From contig NZ_CDBN01000050.1 in NCBI RefSeq assembly GCF_000820085.1, forward strand, positions 79,925-143,924: a DNA stretch of 64,000 bases. Reading direction: 5' to 3'. Origin of the DNA: Aeromonas sanarellii. GTDB lineage: Bacteria; Pseudomonadota; Gammaproteobacteria; Enterobacterales; Aeromonadaceae. Below the pieces are notes generated by a model, which saw only the letters and a program-made list of their open reading frames with translations, had not been told where the DNA came from and did not search any database. This document shows positions 26,715 to 36,141 of this stretch, one piece after another. Each line of letters opens with the position of its first letter. The first letter of the stretch is position 1. Position numbers and translations under genes: made by a program.

Positions 26715-27290
26715 TCACTGTGCGATCAGCCGGCGCAGAAACTGGCGCGCCGCTTCACTGTTCTGTTTGGCAATCAACATCTGTTTTTCATAGATCGGCA
26801 TGGGCAGGATCTCGAGCCAGCGCTGGCAGAGCCAGGCCGCGTCGTCGAACTGCTTGTCCGGGTAAAGTTCATCCAGTTCCGGATACTGTTCAAATACCTC
26901 CCTCAATCTGCTCACCAGCTGCTTGTCGCTGAAGTCTGAGTGGGTGCTCGGCCAGTTGGGCAGCATTTCGACCTGGGCGTGGCGCAAGCCAGAGTCATCG
27001 GTTTCCATCTCATGGATGCAAAAACGTTCCAGACCGAGCACGGTCACTCCGAGCAGGCCATCGTTGAGGGTATAGAAGTCCGTCACCTTGACCCGGGTAC
27101 CGACCGGCAGGATCCGCCCGCAGGTGCCCGTGCTGGTCGCCTCCTCCATGACGATGCCAAAGCCCCGATCCTCGATGAAGGACGCCTTGAGCATCTGGAG
27201 GTGGCGTGGCTCGAACAACCGCAGGGGCAGTTTTCCGCCTGGCAGTATGTGAGAAGGCAAGGGGAACAGTGCCAGTTGTTGAAGTTTCAT
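26715..27290 (-). CDS. LON N-terminal (substrate-binding) domain protein
   Basis: A 191-residue stand-alone LON-N/PUA-like domain protein without ATPase or protease domains. LALFPLPSHILPGGKLPLRLFEPRHLQML is the typical N-terminal motif (LFPL.....PG..L.L.IFE.RY). The start at 27290 has GGAGGA at good spacing; the frame extends 25 codons upstream without similarity. Its role is unknown; such proteins may bind misfolded or specific substrates. It has divergent or lone transcription with TTGCAAAT motifs on both sides. Confidence 0.85.
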   Translation of the reverse strand: MKLQQLALFPLPSHILPGGKLPLRLFEPRHLQMLKASFIEDRGFGIVMEEATSTGTCGRILPVGTRVKVTDFYTLNDGLLGVTVLGLERFCIHEMETDDSGLRHAQVEMLPNWPSTHSDFSDKQLVSRLREVFEQYPELDELYPDKQFDDAAWLCQRWLEILPMPIYEKQMLIAKQNSEAARQFLRRLIAQ

Positions 27291-27602
27291 GTTCCATCCT
27301 CCGATAAGTTGCGTCTGAATATGACAATGCAGTGACCGTGCCAGAGGAGGGGGGCTGGCGGGCAATGCGGAGAGAATGAGGAAGGCGTTGGAAAATATCC
27401 ATTTAAAATCAATCTATTGAAATATCCTCTGACGAGGATGGCGAGAATGGCATGAGGGGGATTCAGGTGAGGTTGCAGGGGCTCGAACATGGCCCGTCTG
27501 CAGAATGAGGCGGTTTTCGCATATTGCAAATAGCGATCACGCAAAATGCCTGTTTAAAGACCCGTCCAGATACCTTGCGTGGTCGATGAACAGTGGCCTG
27601 GA
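27291..27602. other. Intergenic stretch, no gene seen
   Basis: About 310 bp between the globin and LON-domain genes. It holds an AT-rich segment with TCAATCTATTGA (a 5-bp-arm palindrome) near 27411-27422 and the third TTGCAAATAGCGA motif (27524-27536). I see no convincing ORF, tRNA or terminator. Confidence 0.5.
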
Positions 27603-28028
27603 TCAGGCGATGGATTCGGAGTGCTGGCTCAAGCCTTCCTGCATCAGGGCGGCGATCTCGTCATACATCTGTGACCAGGCGTCGGCCAGCTCAGGAGTGA
27701 AGTTGCTTCCCAGGCGGCGCGCCAGCACCAGGGTCAGCGCCTGCTTCAGGAGGGCGAACTGGTGTGGCTGCACGTTGAATTTCTGATGCCGTCTGCCGAG
27801 ATCCCGGATGATGAAGCCCAGGGCATCCAGCTGATCCAGGCTGGTGATGACGGTATTCAGGGTGTCGGAGACCTTGGCGACGGGCAGATCGGGGTGCTGG
27901 GGGAAGAGGGCCTGCAATTCCGGCGACAGCCGGAACAACTCCTCATATACCTCCTGAACATAGGTGTTGCTCAGGGCGGTCACCTTGCCCCAGGCCCGCT
28001 GTACCAGTTCAATCTGTCCGGAAGTCAT
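27603..28028 (-). CDS. Single-domain bacterial globin (Vgb/Hmp-type)
   Basis: A 141-residue haem globin related to Vitreoscilla haemoglobin and to the globin domain of Hmp, without a reductase domain. The likely proximal His lies in DLGRRHQKFNVQPHQFALLKQAL, which matches the F-helix pattern LGRRHV.YGV. The region ELFRLSPELQALFP covers the B-C helices. Such globins bind O2 or NO. Standing next to narP/narQ and the nap island, a role in NO or oxygen handling during nitrate reduction is a reasonable inference. It ends about 145 bp past narP on the same strand. Confidence 0.82.
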   Translation of the reverse strand: MTSGQIELVQRAWGKVTALSNTYVQEVYEELFRLSPELQALFPQHPDLPVAKVSDTLNTVITSLDQLDALGFIIRDLGRRHQKFNVQPHQFALLKQALTLVLARRLGSNFTPELADAWSQMYDEIAALMQEGLSQHSESIA

Positions 28029-28174
28029 GGGGTCTCTCCTCAGTGCGCTGTGCCATGCCCAGAAGATAATAATTCATTTGCTCAATAAGGTGCAGCGCAG
28101 TCGTGCCGCCAGGGGCGGGCGAGGAGGGGCCAGCAAGGGCGCACTGGGCTGCCTTGCTGGCTCGGGACGGAGAA

Positions 28175-28813
28175 TCAGTTGCGCTGCTCCAGGTACATGA
28201 CCGCCGCCTCCACGCGGCTCTGGGCTTCCAGCTTCTTGAGCAGGCTCTTGACGTGTACCTTGACGGTGCCTTCCGAGATGTGGAGCACGGAGGCCACCTG
28301 CTTGTTGGAGAGCCCCTTGGCAATTTCGCGCATGATCTGCATCTCGCGGCGGGTCAGGCTCTCCAGCTTCTGTTGCAGGTGATCCAGCTCGTAGATGTTC
28401 TCGAGGTAGGGGCGCAGCGGCTCACTCAGGATCTGCTTGCCGGTCATGACATCCGCCAGCTGGGCCAGCAGCATGTCGGGCTCGGTGTCCTTGAGCAGAT
28501 AGCCGTCGGCGCCGGCCTTGAGCAGGGCCACCACGTCCTGGCGGGCATCGGAGACGGTCAGGATCACCACGCGGGAGGTGATCTCCTCGGCCCGCAGCGC
28601 CTTCAGGGTATCGAGTCCCGACAGGCCCTTCATGTTGAGATCGAGCAGGATGAGGTCCGGTTCGGACTCCTTGGCCATGGCCACGGCATCGGTGCCGTTG
28701 GACGCCTCGCCGACCACGTCGATGTTATCTTCCAATTCCAGCAGTTGCACAATTCCCTTGCGCATCAGGGGGTGATCATCTACGACCAGAACACTGTATT
28801 TCATCTCGTCCAT
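28175..28813 (-). CDS. narP: Nitrate/nitrite response regulator NarP
   Basis: A 212-residue NarL/FixJ-type regulator. The receiver has VVDDHPLMRKGIVQLLE and the phospho-acceptor Asp58 in LILLDLNMKGLSGLDTL. The C-terminal LuxR-type helix-turn-helix reads LTRREMQIMREIAKGLSNKQVASVLHISEGTVKVHVKSLLKKL. It resembles E. coli NarP somewhat more than NarL. Its ATG overlaps the narQ stop (TGATG), so the two are translationally coupled. Expected targets include the nap operon 3 kb away. Confidence 0.88.
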   Translation of the reverse strand: MDEMKYSVLVVDDHPLMRKGIVQLLELEDNIDVVGEASNGTDAVAMAKESEPDLILLDLNMKGLSGLDTLKALRAEEITSRVVILTVSDARQDVVALLKAGADGYLLKDTEPDMLLAQLADVMTGKQILSEPLRPYLENIYELDHLQQKLESLTRREMQIMREIAKGLSNKQVASVLHISEGTVKVHVKSLLKKLEAQSRVEAAVMYLEQRN

Positions 28814-30525
28814 CAGGCATCTCTTGTTAGGCTGGTGGGAAAGGTCAGGTGTACGCGGGTGCCCCCGGAAGGCGGCTCACTGATGGTCAGCTGGCCGTGC
28901 AATTTGCTGGCGCGTTCATTCATGATGCTGAGACCGTAGTGATTGACCGCCGAGTTTGCGCCCCTTATTCCGACACCGTCGTCTGCAATCTGAACCTGGA
29001 TGTTACCATCAGCCAGGGTCTCACAGCTAACGTCAATGCGCCGGGCATTGGCATGCTTGATGGCATTGAGCACTGCCTCACGGATCAGCTGCAGGATGTG
29101 AATGTGCTGTCCCGCCTCGAGATCGGTATCCGTCAGTCCGTACTGGAGCCCGATCTCGGCCCGGGTCTGGGGCTTGAGCTGTTCCAGCATGACGCCGATG
29201 GCTTCACCCAGGTTGGCGTCGCCGATGCTCAGGCGGAAGGTGCCGAGCAGTTCGCGCAATTGGGTGTAGGCGTTGCCGAGCCCCTCGTCGATCTGCTGCA
29301 TGGCCGCTTCGGCCTTGACGGTATCCCCCTTGGCAAAGGAGCGCTTGAGCAGGGTGGACTGGATCTTCAGGTAGGAGAGCGCCTGGGCAAGGGAGTCGTG
29401 CAGCTCCCTGGCTATGACGGCCCGCTCCTCCATCAGCAGCAGGCGCTGGTGTTGCAGCAGGGTCTGATCCTTGTGCAGCACCTGGGCCAGCAACATGGAG
29501 AAGTTCTTCATCAGCCGCTCGTCGACGGGATGGTCGCTTATCATGTCGAGCCGACCGTACTCCTCCTCGTCCATCTGCAGGTAGAAGCTCACCACGGCCT
29601 CGAGATCGCCGGGCCACCCCTTGCGCCCCGTGATGTAGACCGGCATGGCATTGTGCTCGAAGCGGGTCAGCCGGATGTAGTCGATGTGCTGGTGGGCGGC
29701 AGCCCGCTCCAGCAGTTTTTGCAGGGTGCGGCGGCTGAGCGGCGCCGCGTGCAGTTTCTGGGCGGTGGAATAGAGGAAGGAGAGGGTGTCGTTGGCCTGT
29801 TGCAGCTTGGCGGTCTTCTCCTCCACCTTGCTCTCCAGCTCCCGGTAGAGCTTGCCGAGTTCCGCGGCCATGGTGGCAAACGCCCCCGACAGCTCCCCCA
29901 GTTCGTTTTCACAGTGGGGGGGCAGGGTCAGATCGAACTCCTGGCGCTGGATCTGGCGGGCGCAATAGACCAGCTGATTGAGCGGTGCCACCACCTGCTG
30001 GCGCGTGAAGCGCACCGTGCACCAGGCGATGGTGATGATGGCGAGCAGGCCGAGTCCCTCGGCCAGGGCCAGCATGCGCACCTTGAACTCCACGTGGTAC
30101 TGCATCTGGTTGACGAAGTCGTCGATGGCGGCGACGAACTGCTCCGTGTTGTCGGTGTAGCGGCTGGGGGTGGCGTTCTCGATGTGCTCGCGCATCCTCT
30201 GCCATTGCAGCAGCACCTCGCCGTAGGTGCGGCGCAGGGAGGCGGGCGTGATCCAGCGCTGGGTCTCCTGCAGCTCGGGGGCATTGAGGGTCTGCTCGAA
30301 CTGGGCGAGCCGGCCGAGCACGACCTGATCCTTCTCGATTTCATAGGCCATCCGGTAGGCCTGCATGCGCAATGAGCCCGACAGGTTGATGGCTTTGGCG
30401 TCCGGCACCGAATAGAAGAGGGTGACCATGGCCACCAGGGCGATCAGGCTGGCCATGAACAGGATCAGCACCATGGCGCGACCGATGGCGCTGCTGACCG
30501 ACTGCACTCTGAACCATTTTCCCAT
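28813..30525 (-). CDS. narQ: Nitrate/nitrite sensor kinase NarQ
   Basis: A 570-residue membrane kinase. TM1 (about 15-37) leads directly to the P-box INLSGSLRMQAYRM, the nitrate-binding helix. TM2 lies at about 152-172, then a HAMP domain and a signalling helix (YRELESKVEEKTAKLQQA), a linker, and the HPK7-type kinase core ERAVIARELHDSLAQALSYLKIQ with the phospho-His near 376. Length and the absence of the NarX cysteine cluster favour NarQ. It is first of a two-gene operon with narP and divergent from moaA. Confidence 0.9.
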   Translation of the reverse strand: MGKWFRVQSVSSAIGRAMVLILFMASLIALVAMVTLFYSVPDAKAINLSGSLRMQAYRMAYEIEKDQVVLGRLAQFEQTLNAPELQETQRWITPASLRRTYGEVLLQWQRMREHIENATPSRYTDNTEQFVAAIDDFVNQMQYHVEFKVRMLALAEGLGLLAIITIAWCTVRFTRQQVVAPLNQLVYCARQIQRQEFDLTLPPHCENELGELSGAFATMAAELGKLYRELESKVEEKTAKLQQANDTLSFLYSTAQKLHAAPLSRRTLQKLLERAAAHQHIDYIRLTRFEHNAMPVYITGRKGWPGDLEAVVSFYLQMDEEEYGRLDMISDHPVDERLMKNFSMLLAQVLHKDQTLLQHQRLLLMEERAVIARELHDSLAQALSYLKIQSTLLKRSFAKGDTVKAEAAMQQIDEGLGNAYTQLRELLGTFRLSIGDANLGEAIGVMLEQLKPQTRAEIGLQYGLTDTDLEAGQHIHILQLIREAVLNAIKHANARRIDVSCETLADGNIQVQIADDGVGIRGANSAVNHYGLSIMNERASKLHGQLTISEPPSGGTRVHLTFPTSLTRDA

Positions 30526-30611
30526 GCCGACTGGCTCCCCTTACACCGATGAAGACCCCACAAAGTAGCATGGGAGTGTACTCCAAGTTGTGCTAGCATC
30601 GAAAAACTAGA

Positions 30612-30728
30612 TGAACTCCGAGCGGTTTTGCCTAAGTCATTGAGATAGGGGGAGATCGCCGTCAGCCGATGTTCGAGCTGAAAGGGTCAGGAAAGAAATG
30701 CCCTGGCCTCCCGTATTTGGAAAGGTGT
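30612..30728 (+). promoter_or_regulatory. Moco RNA motif (molybdenum cofactor riboswitch)
   Basis: The roughly 120 nt before moaA contain AGGAAAGAAATGCCCTGGCC, then CCTCCCG and GGAAAGG ending 4 nt before the start codon. These are the conserved blocks I recall from the Moco RNA motif upstream of E. coli moaA. In E. coli the element shuts off moaA when cofactor is plentiful. The GGAAAGG would also be the ribosome site, which suits translational control. The 5' boundary is approximate. Confidence 0.8.
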
Positions 30729-30730
30729 TT

Positions 30731-31714
30731 ATGTTGCCACTTGAAGATGGTTTTTCCCGTCGCTTTTACTATTTGCGCCTGTCGGTCACCGACGTGTGCA
30801 ATTTTCGTTGTACCTACTGCCTGCCGGACGGCTATCGCCCCTCGGAGGCGCGCAAGTCCTTTCTCTCCCTGGAGGAGATCCGCCGCGTCGTCTCCGGCTT
30901 TGCCGCCATGGGGACGCGCAAGGTGCGTCTGACCGGTGGCGAGCCCTCCCTGCGCCGCGACTTCACCGCCATCATAGAGACGGTCGCCAGTACGCCCGGC
31001 ATCGAGAAGGTGGCCATGACCACCAACGGCTACCGCCTGAAGGAGCGGGCCCGGGAGTGGTTCGATGCGGGGCTGACCGCCCTCAACGTCAGCGTCGACA
31101 GCCTGGATCCCCGCCAGTTTCACCAGATCACCGGCGAGAACAAGCTGGCGGAGGTGATGGCGGGCATAGACGCTGCCCTGGCCGTCGGCTTCAAGTCGGT
31201 CAAGATCAATGCGGTCTTGCTCAAGGGGCTCAACGACCACCAGCTGGATGCCTTCCTGGCCTGGATCCGGGACAAACCCATCGAGCTGCGATTCATCGAG
31301 CTGATGCAGACCGGCGAGATGGACACCCTGTTTCGCGACCGCCACACCAGCGGGGATCTCATCAAGCAGCGCTTGCTGGAGACGGGCTGGGTACAGCAGC
31401 TGCGCGGCCCGGACGACGGCCCCGCCCAGGTGTTTATGCATCCTGAGTCAATGGGGGGAGTGGGGCTCATCATGCCCTACAGCAAGGACTTCTGCGCCGG
31501 CTGCAACCGGCTGCGGGTCTCCTCCGTGGGCAAGCTGCACCTGTGTCTCTTTGGTGACAACGGGGTGGAGTTGCGGGATCTGCTGACGGCCGACGACCAG
31601 CAGGAGGCGCTGCAGTGGCGGATCCGCCAGGCGCTGACCGGCAAGGCCGCCACCCACCGCCTGCACGACGGCAATGCGGGCATGACCCCCCACCTGGCCT
31701 CCATCGGCGGCTGA
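30731..31714 (+). CDS. moaA: GTP 3',8-cyclase MoaA
   Basis: A radical-SAM enzyme that, with MoaC, converts GTP to cyclic pyranopterin monophosphate, the first Moco step. It has 327 residues from [30 protein letters not shown], which holds the CxxxCxxC cluster motif. The second C-terminal cluster motif is [19 protein letters not shown]. The essential C-terminal Gly-Gly is present (SIGG). An 11-codon upstream extension of the frame overlaps the riboswitch and is rejected. It is separated from moaBCDE by the whole nap operon. Confidence 0.96.
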   Translation: MLPLEDGFSRRFYYLRLSVTDVCNFRCTYCLPDGYRPSEARKSFLSLEEIRRVVSGFAAMGTRKVRLTGGEPSLRRDFTAIIETVASTPGIEKVAMTTNGYRLKERAREWFDAGLTALNVSVDSLDPRQFHQITGENKLAEVMAGIDAALAVGFKSVKINAVLLKGLNDHQLDAFLAWIRDKPIELRFIELMQTGEMDTLFRDRHTSGDLIKQRLLETGWVQQLRGPDDGPAQVFMHPESMGGVGLIMPYSKDFCAGCNRLRVSSVGKLHLCLFGDNGVELRDLLTADDQQEALQWRIRQALTGKAATHRLHDGNAGMTPHLASIGG

Positions 31715-31764
31715 CCCCGATCGCCAGGCCCAAATGGCCAGCGATTAATTAGCAATCCTCACAT

Positions 31765-31900
31765 AGGGGTAATTTGCCTTGCCCCTGTCTTGCCTAATTG
31801 CGCCAAGGGTTTGATCCAGCGCAAGAATCCCCCCTGTTTATCCCCCAGGTGGTATATCACTGGACTTGTGAGAGTCGCAATATACACCCACGCTTATAAT
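31765..31900 (+). promoter_or_regulatory. Putative nap operon control region
   Basis: The 250-bp gap before napF holds AGGGGTA (31765-31771), a perfect NarL/NarP heptamer but with a weak partner. It also holds TTGATCCAGCGCAA (31811-31824), an FNR-like site with 8 of 10 matches. A TATAAT lies at 31895-31900 without a good -35. Anaerobic, nitrate-responsive control is expected for nap, but these sites are only suggestive. Confidence 0.4.
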
Positions 31901-31964
31901 TGGTATTAAAAATGCCAGTCACGGGATCCGCGCAGGGGGTCTCCCCCTGTGAAGAGGAGTCGAT

Positions 31965-32474
31965 ATGGCCGATGGGATCAATCTGTCACGCCGCGGCCTG
32001 TTTCGAGGACGCCTGAGTACTCCCAAGCCCGGGGTACAACTGCCCTGGTCCGTCTCCTGGGACGAGTTCGTGGCCGACTGCACCCGCTGCGGCGACTGTC
32101 TGGCCGCTTGTCCGGAGCAGATCCTGGTGAAGGGGGACGGCGGCTTTCCCACGGTCGACTTTCTGCGTGGCGAATGCACCTTCTGCGCCGAGTGCGTCGA
32201 CGTCTGCCAGGCGCCGGTGTTCCGACCGACGACCCAGACACCCTGGGAGTATGTGGCTCATATCGAGGCCGGTTGCCTGGCCAGTGCCCAGGTCTTCTGC
32301 CAGCGTTGCCAGGACAGCTGCGAGCAGCAGGCCATCCGTTTTTCCCCCCAGCTGGGGCGAGTGCCGACCCCCAGCGTCCATACCGAGTCGTGCAACGGCT
32401 GCGGTGCCTGCGTGGCGGATTGCCCGGTCGGCAGTATCAGGATGGGTCTCCCTCACGACGGGGGACCGAGATGA
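31965..32474 (+). CDS. napF: Ferredoxin-type protein NapF
   Basis: A 169-residue cytoplasmic iron-sulfur protein thought to help NapA maturation. Three or four Cys clusters are visible: CTRCGDCLAACP, CTFCAECVDVC, CQRCQDSCE and CNGCGACVADCP. An SRRGLFRG motif near the N-terminus is typical of NapF. GAGGAG precedes the ATG. It is first in the napFDAGHBC operon; its stop overlaps the napD start (ATGA). Confidence 0.94.
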   Translation: MADGINLSRRGLFRGRLSTPKPGVQLPWSVSWDEFVADCTRCGDCLAACPEQILVKGDGGFPTVDFLRGECTFCAECVDVCQAPVFRPTTQTPWEYVAHIEAGCLASAQVFCQRCQDSCEQQAIRFSPQLGRVPTPSVHTESCNGCGACVADCPVGSIRMGLPHDGGPR

Positions 32475-32773
32475 CACAAGAGACGAGCCAGTTGGAAAGC
32501 AGCGAGATGAAGCGAGAAGAGTTCCACGTATCCAGCCTGGTGGTGCTGGCCCAGCCCTCCCGGCGTCACCAGCTTGCCGAGGAGATCGCGACCCTGGAGG
32601 GGGCCGAGATCCACGCCGTCAGCGAGGAGGGCAAGCTGGTGGTCACCCTGGAGGGGCCGAGCCAGCGTCCCATCATGGCGGCCATCGATGCCATCAATGG
32701 GATGCAGGGGGTGCTCTCTGCCTCCCTCATCTACCACCAGTTCGATGAAGCCGACGCCGAGGGCAGGGAATAG
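32471..32773 (+). CDS. napD: NapA signal-peptide chaperone NapD
   Basis: A 100-residue cytoplasmic chaperone that binds the Tat signal of NapA before export. EEFHVSSLVVLAQPSRRHQLAEEIATLEGAEIHAVSEEGKLVVTLEG is the typical NapD ferredoxin-like fold. The start overlaps the napF stop. A 128-bp gap, unusual within this operon, separates it from napA and contains a micro-ORF resembling the napA start. Confidence 0.93.
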   Translation: MTQETSQLESSEMKREEFHVSSLVVLAQPSRRHQLAEEIATLEGAEIHAVSEEGKLVVTLEGPSQRPIMAAIDAINGMQGVLSASLIYHQFDEADAEGRE

Positions 32774-32831
32774 AGAGCCAGGAGGCCGGGGCTGCAAGGT
32801 TCACGAGGCCGATGAAAGCAATAAAAGCGCC

Positions 32832-32879
32832 ATGGAGCTGAGCCAGCGCGGCTCGTCACAATGGCTGTCATTGATGTGA
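32832..32879 (+). other. Micro-ORF resembling the napA start
   Basis: Fifteen codons, MELSQRGSSQWLSLM, 70 bp upstream of the napA ATG. In the first 22 bases 17 match the napA start (MKLSRRDF). A segment before each ATG also shares GATG and AAGCAAT. It may be a decayed tandem duplicate, or chance. No good ribosome site is seen. Confidence 0.35.
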
Positions 32880-32901
32880 TTAAGCAATGCGAGGATATGT
32901 C

Positions 32902-35391
32902 ATGAAGCTGAGTCGACGCGACTTTATGAAGGCCAATGCGGTGGCGGCAGCCGCTGCCGTGGCCGGTGTCAGTGCCCCCACCCTGGCGGCGAACCTGATC
33001 ACCAGTACTGACAAGACAGCCATCACCTGGGACAAGGCACCGTGCCGCTTCTGCGGGACCGGCTGCTCCGTGCTGGTGGGCTCCCAGGGAGGCCGTGTCG
33101 TCGCGACCCAGGGCGATCCCGATGCGCCGGTGAACCGCGGCCTCAACTGCATCAAGGGCTACTTTCTGTCCAAGATCATGTATGGCGAGGATCGCCTGAC
33201 CCAGCCCATGCTGCGCATGACCAACGGCAAGTTTGACAAGAACGGCGACTTCGCCCCCATCAGCTGGGATCAGGCCTTCGACATCATGGCCGAGAAGTTC
33301 AAGGCGACCCTGAAAGAGAAGGGCCCGACCGCCGTCGGCATGTTCGGCTCCGGCCAGTGGACCGTCTGGGAAGGCTATGCCGCCGCCAAGCTGATGAAGG
33401 CGGGCCTGCGCTCCAACAACCTGGACCCCAACGCCCGTCACTGCATGGCCTCCGCCGTGGTCGGCTTCATGCGCACCTTCGGCATGGACGAACCTATGGG
33501 CTGCTACGACGACATCGAGCAGGCCGACGCCTTCGTGCTCTGGGGCTCCAACATGGCCGAGATGCACCCCATCCTCTGGTCACGCATCTCCGATCGCCGT
33601 TTGTCCCACCAAGATGTGCAGGTGCACGTGCTCTCCACCTTCGAGCACCGCAGCTTCGAGCTGGCGGACAACGGCATGGTGTTCACCCCGCAGACCGATC
33701 TCGCGATCCTCAACTACATCGCCAACTACATTATCCAGAACGACAAGGTGAACTGGGAGTTCGTCAACAAGCATACCCAGTTCCGCAAGGGGACCACGGA
33801 CATCGGCTACGGCCTGCGTCCCACCAACCCGCTGCAGCAGAAGGCCAAGAACCCGGACAACGGCGACTCCACCCCCATGAGCTTCGACGACTTCGCGAAA
33901 TTCGTGGCGGATTACGATCTGGAGTCCGTCTCCAAGCTCTCCGGCGTGCCCAAGGACAAGCTCGAGAAGCTGGCCCAGCTCTATGCCGACCCGAGCAAGA
34001 AGGTGGTCTCCTACTGGACCATGGGGTTCAACCAGCACACCCGCGGCGTCTGGGCGAACAACCTCTGCTACAACATCCACCTGCTGACCGGCAAGATCTC
34101 CCAGCCGGGCTCCGGTCCCTTCTCCCTGACCGGCCAGCCCTCCGCCTGCGGCACCGCCCGTGAGGTGGGCACCTTCGCCCACCGCCTGCCCGCCGACATG
34201 GTGGTGACGGATCCCAAACACCGCGCCATCGCCGAGAAGATCTGGAAGCTGCCGGAAGGCACCATCCCCGAGCAGGTGGGCTACCACGCCGTGCTGCAGA
34301 ACCGCATGCTCAAAGACGGCAAGCTCAACGCCTACTGGGTGATGTGCAACAACAACATGCAGGCCGGCCCGAACATGAACGAGGAGGGGCTGCCCGGCTA
34401 TCGCAACCCGGCCAACTTCATCGTGGTGTCCGACCCTTACCCGACCGTCACTGCCCAGGCGGCCGACCTCATCCTGCCCACCGCCATGTGGGTGGAAAAA
34501 GAGGGGGCTTACGGCAACGCCGAGCGCCGCACCCAGTTCTGGCACCAGCAGGTCAAGGCACCGGAAGGAGCCAAGTCCGACCTGTGGCAGCTGATGGAGT
34601 TCTCCAAGCGCTTCACCGTGGAAGAGGTGTGGCCAGCCGAGCTGATTGCCAAGATGCCGGAAGTGAAGGGCAAGACCCTGTTCGAGGTGCTCTACGCCAA
34701 CGGCCAGGTCGACCAGTTCCCGAAAGCGCAGAGCAAGGGCGCGCTCAACGACGAGGCCGAGCACTTCGGCTTCTACGTCCAGAAGGGGCTGTTCGAGGAG
34801 TACGCCACCTTCGGTCGCGGCCACGGCCACGATCTGGCACCCTTCGATCAGTACCACGAGGCCCGCGGCCTGCGCTGGCCCGTGGTGGACGGCAAGGAGA
34901 CCCTGTGGCGCTATCGCGAAGGGTTCGACCCCTATGTGAAGGCGGGCGAAGGGGTGCGTTTCTACGGCAAACCCGACGGCAAGGCGGTAATCTTCGCGCT
35001 GCCCTACGAGCCTGCCGCCGAGTCGCCGGACAAGGAGTATGATCTCTGGCTCTCCACCGGCCGCGTGCTGGAGCACTGGCACACCGGCACCATGACCCGC
35101 CGGGTGCCCGAGCTCTATCGCGCCTTCCCTGATGCGGTGCTCTTCATGCACCCGGAAGATGCCAAGGCCCGTGGCGTGCGCCGTGGCGAAGAGGTGATCG
35201 TCGCCTCCCGCCGTGGCGAGGTGAAGACCCGGGTCGAGACCCGCGGTCGCAACCGTCCGCCCAAGGGGCTGGTGTTCATGCCCTTCTTCGACGCGAGCCA
35301 GCTGGTCAACAAGCTGACCCTGGACGCGACGGATCCGCTCTCCAAGGAGACGGATTACAAGAAGTGCGCCGTCAAGGTCATGAAGGCCTAA
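32902..35391 (+). CDS. napA: Periplasmic nitrate reductase catalytic subunit NapA
   Basis: A molybdopterin enzyme reducing nitrate to nitrite in the periplasm. It has 829 residues; the ATG at 32902 has AGGA upstream, and a frame start 15 bp earlier is rejected. It starts with a Tat signal ([19 protein letters not shown]). The [4Fe-4S] motif is [13 protein letters not shown], and the Mo-ligand Cys is in [28 protein letters not shown] and [23 protein letters not shown] are typical of the family. Partners are NapB (electron donor) and NapD (chaperone). Confidence 0.98.
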   Translation: MKLSRRDFMKANAVAAAAAVAGVSAPTLAANLITSTDKTAITWDKAPCRFCGTGCSVLVGSQGGRVVATQGDPDAPVNRGLNCIKGYFLSKIMYGEDRLTQPMLRMTNGKFDKNGDFAPISWDQAFDIMAEKFKATLKEKGPTAVGMFGSGQWTVWEGYAAAKLMKAGLRSNNLDPNARHCMASAVVGFMRTFGMDEPMGCYDDIEQADAFVLWGSNMAEMHPILWSRISDRRLSHQDVQVHVLSTFEHRSFELADNGMVFTPQTDLAILNYIANYIIQNDKVNWEFVNKHTQFRKGTTDIGYGLRPTNPLQQKAKNPDNGDSTPMSFDDFAKFVADYDLESVSKLSGVPKDKLEKLAQLYADPSKKVVSYWTMGFNQHTRGVWANNLCYNIHLLTGKISQPGSGPFSLTGQPSACGTAREVGTFAHRLPADMVVTDPKHRAIAEKIWKLPEGTIPEQVGYHAVLQNRMLKDGKLNAYWVMCNNNMQAGPNMNEEGLPGYRNPANFIVVSDPYPTVTAQAADLILPTAMWVEKEGAYGNAERRTQFWHQQVKAPEGAKSDLWQLMEFSKRFTVEEVWPAELIAKMPEVKGKTLFEVLYANGQVDQFPKAQSKGALNDEAEHFGFYVQKGLFEEYATFGRGHGHDLAPFDQYHEARGLRWPVVDGKETLWRYREGFDPYVKAGEGVRFYGKPDGKAVIFALPYEPAAESPDKEYDLWLSTGRVLEHWHTGTMTRRVPELYRAFPDAVLFMHPEDAKARGVRRGEEVIVASRRGEVKTRVETRGRNRPPKGLVFMPFFDASQLVNKLTLDATDPLSKETDYKKCAVKVMKA

Positions 35392-35406
35392 GGCGGGGCC
35401 GGGGGG

Positions 35407-36141
35407 ATGAGTCGCAGCCGTCGCCAGTTCCTGGCCGACCTCGCCAAGGGGGCCTGCAGCGTGGGCCTCCTCGGGGCGGGTCTGGGCACGGTGGCGCGTC
35501 AGCAGGCCCAGGCGGTGCCCGCCCAGGCTCTGCGCCCGCCGGCGGCCCTCGACGAAGCGGATTTCCTCGGCGCCTGCGTGCGCTGCGGGCTCTGCGTCGA
35601 AGCTTGCCCTTATGACACCCTCAAGCTCGCCCGGCTGCTGACCCCCGTGACCACGGGCACCCCCTATTTCGAGGCGCGCGCCGTCCCCTGCGAGATGTGT
35701 GACGACATCCCCTGCGTGGCAGCCTGCCCGAGCGGAGCCCTGGATCAGGGGATGACGGACATCGATCAGGCGCGGATGGGGGTGGCGGTGCTCATCGATC
35801 ACGAGACCTGCCTCAACTACCTGGGGCTGCGCTGCGACGTCTGCTACCGGGTCTGCCCGCTCATCGACAAGGCGATCTCGCTCGAACTGGTACGCAACCC
35901 GCGCACCGGCAAGCACGCCATGTTCCTGCCCACGGTGCACAGCGAGGCCTGCACCGGCTGCGGCAAGTGCGAGCACGCCTGTGTGCTGGAGGAGGCGGCC
36001 ATCAAGGTGGTGCCTCGCGGGCTCGCCAAGGGGGAGCTGGGCCATCACTACCGGCTCGGCTGGGAAGAGAAGGCCAAGGCGGGCAAGTCCCTCATCGGTG
36101 AGCGCCTGACCCTGCCGACCCGCAAACCGGAGGGGCTATGA
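35407..36141 (+). CDS. napG: Quinol dehydrogenase ferredoxin subunit NapG
   Basis: A 244-residue exported iron-sulfur protein with a Tat signal ([22 protein letters not shown]). It has four [4Fe-4S]-type Cys groups: [35 protein letters not shown] and [11 protein letters not shown]. With NapH it forms the ubiquinol-oxidising route to NapC/NapB. It starts 13 bp after the napA stop and overlaps napH by ATGA. Confidence 0.95.
   Translation: MSRSRRQFLADLAKGACSVGLLGAGLGTVARQQAQAVPAQALRPPAALDEADFLGACVRCGLCVEACPYDTLKLARLLTPVTTGTPYFEARAVPCEMCDDIPCVAACPSGALDQGMTDIDQARMGVAVLIDHETCLNYLGLRCDVCYRVCPLIDKAISLELVRNPRTGKHAMFLPTVHSEACTGCGKCEHACVLEEAAIKVVPRGLAKGELGHHYRLGWEEKAKAGKSLIGERLTLPTRKPEGL

Noticed and set aside
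28128..28162. GCCAGCAAGG / CCTTGCTGGC inverted repeat between narP and the globin
   Set aside because: The stem is clear but there is no T tract on either side, so I did not call a terminator. It may be incidental.
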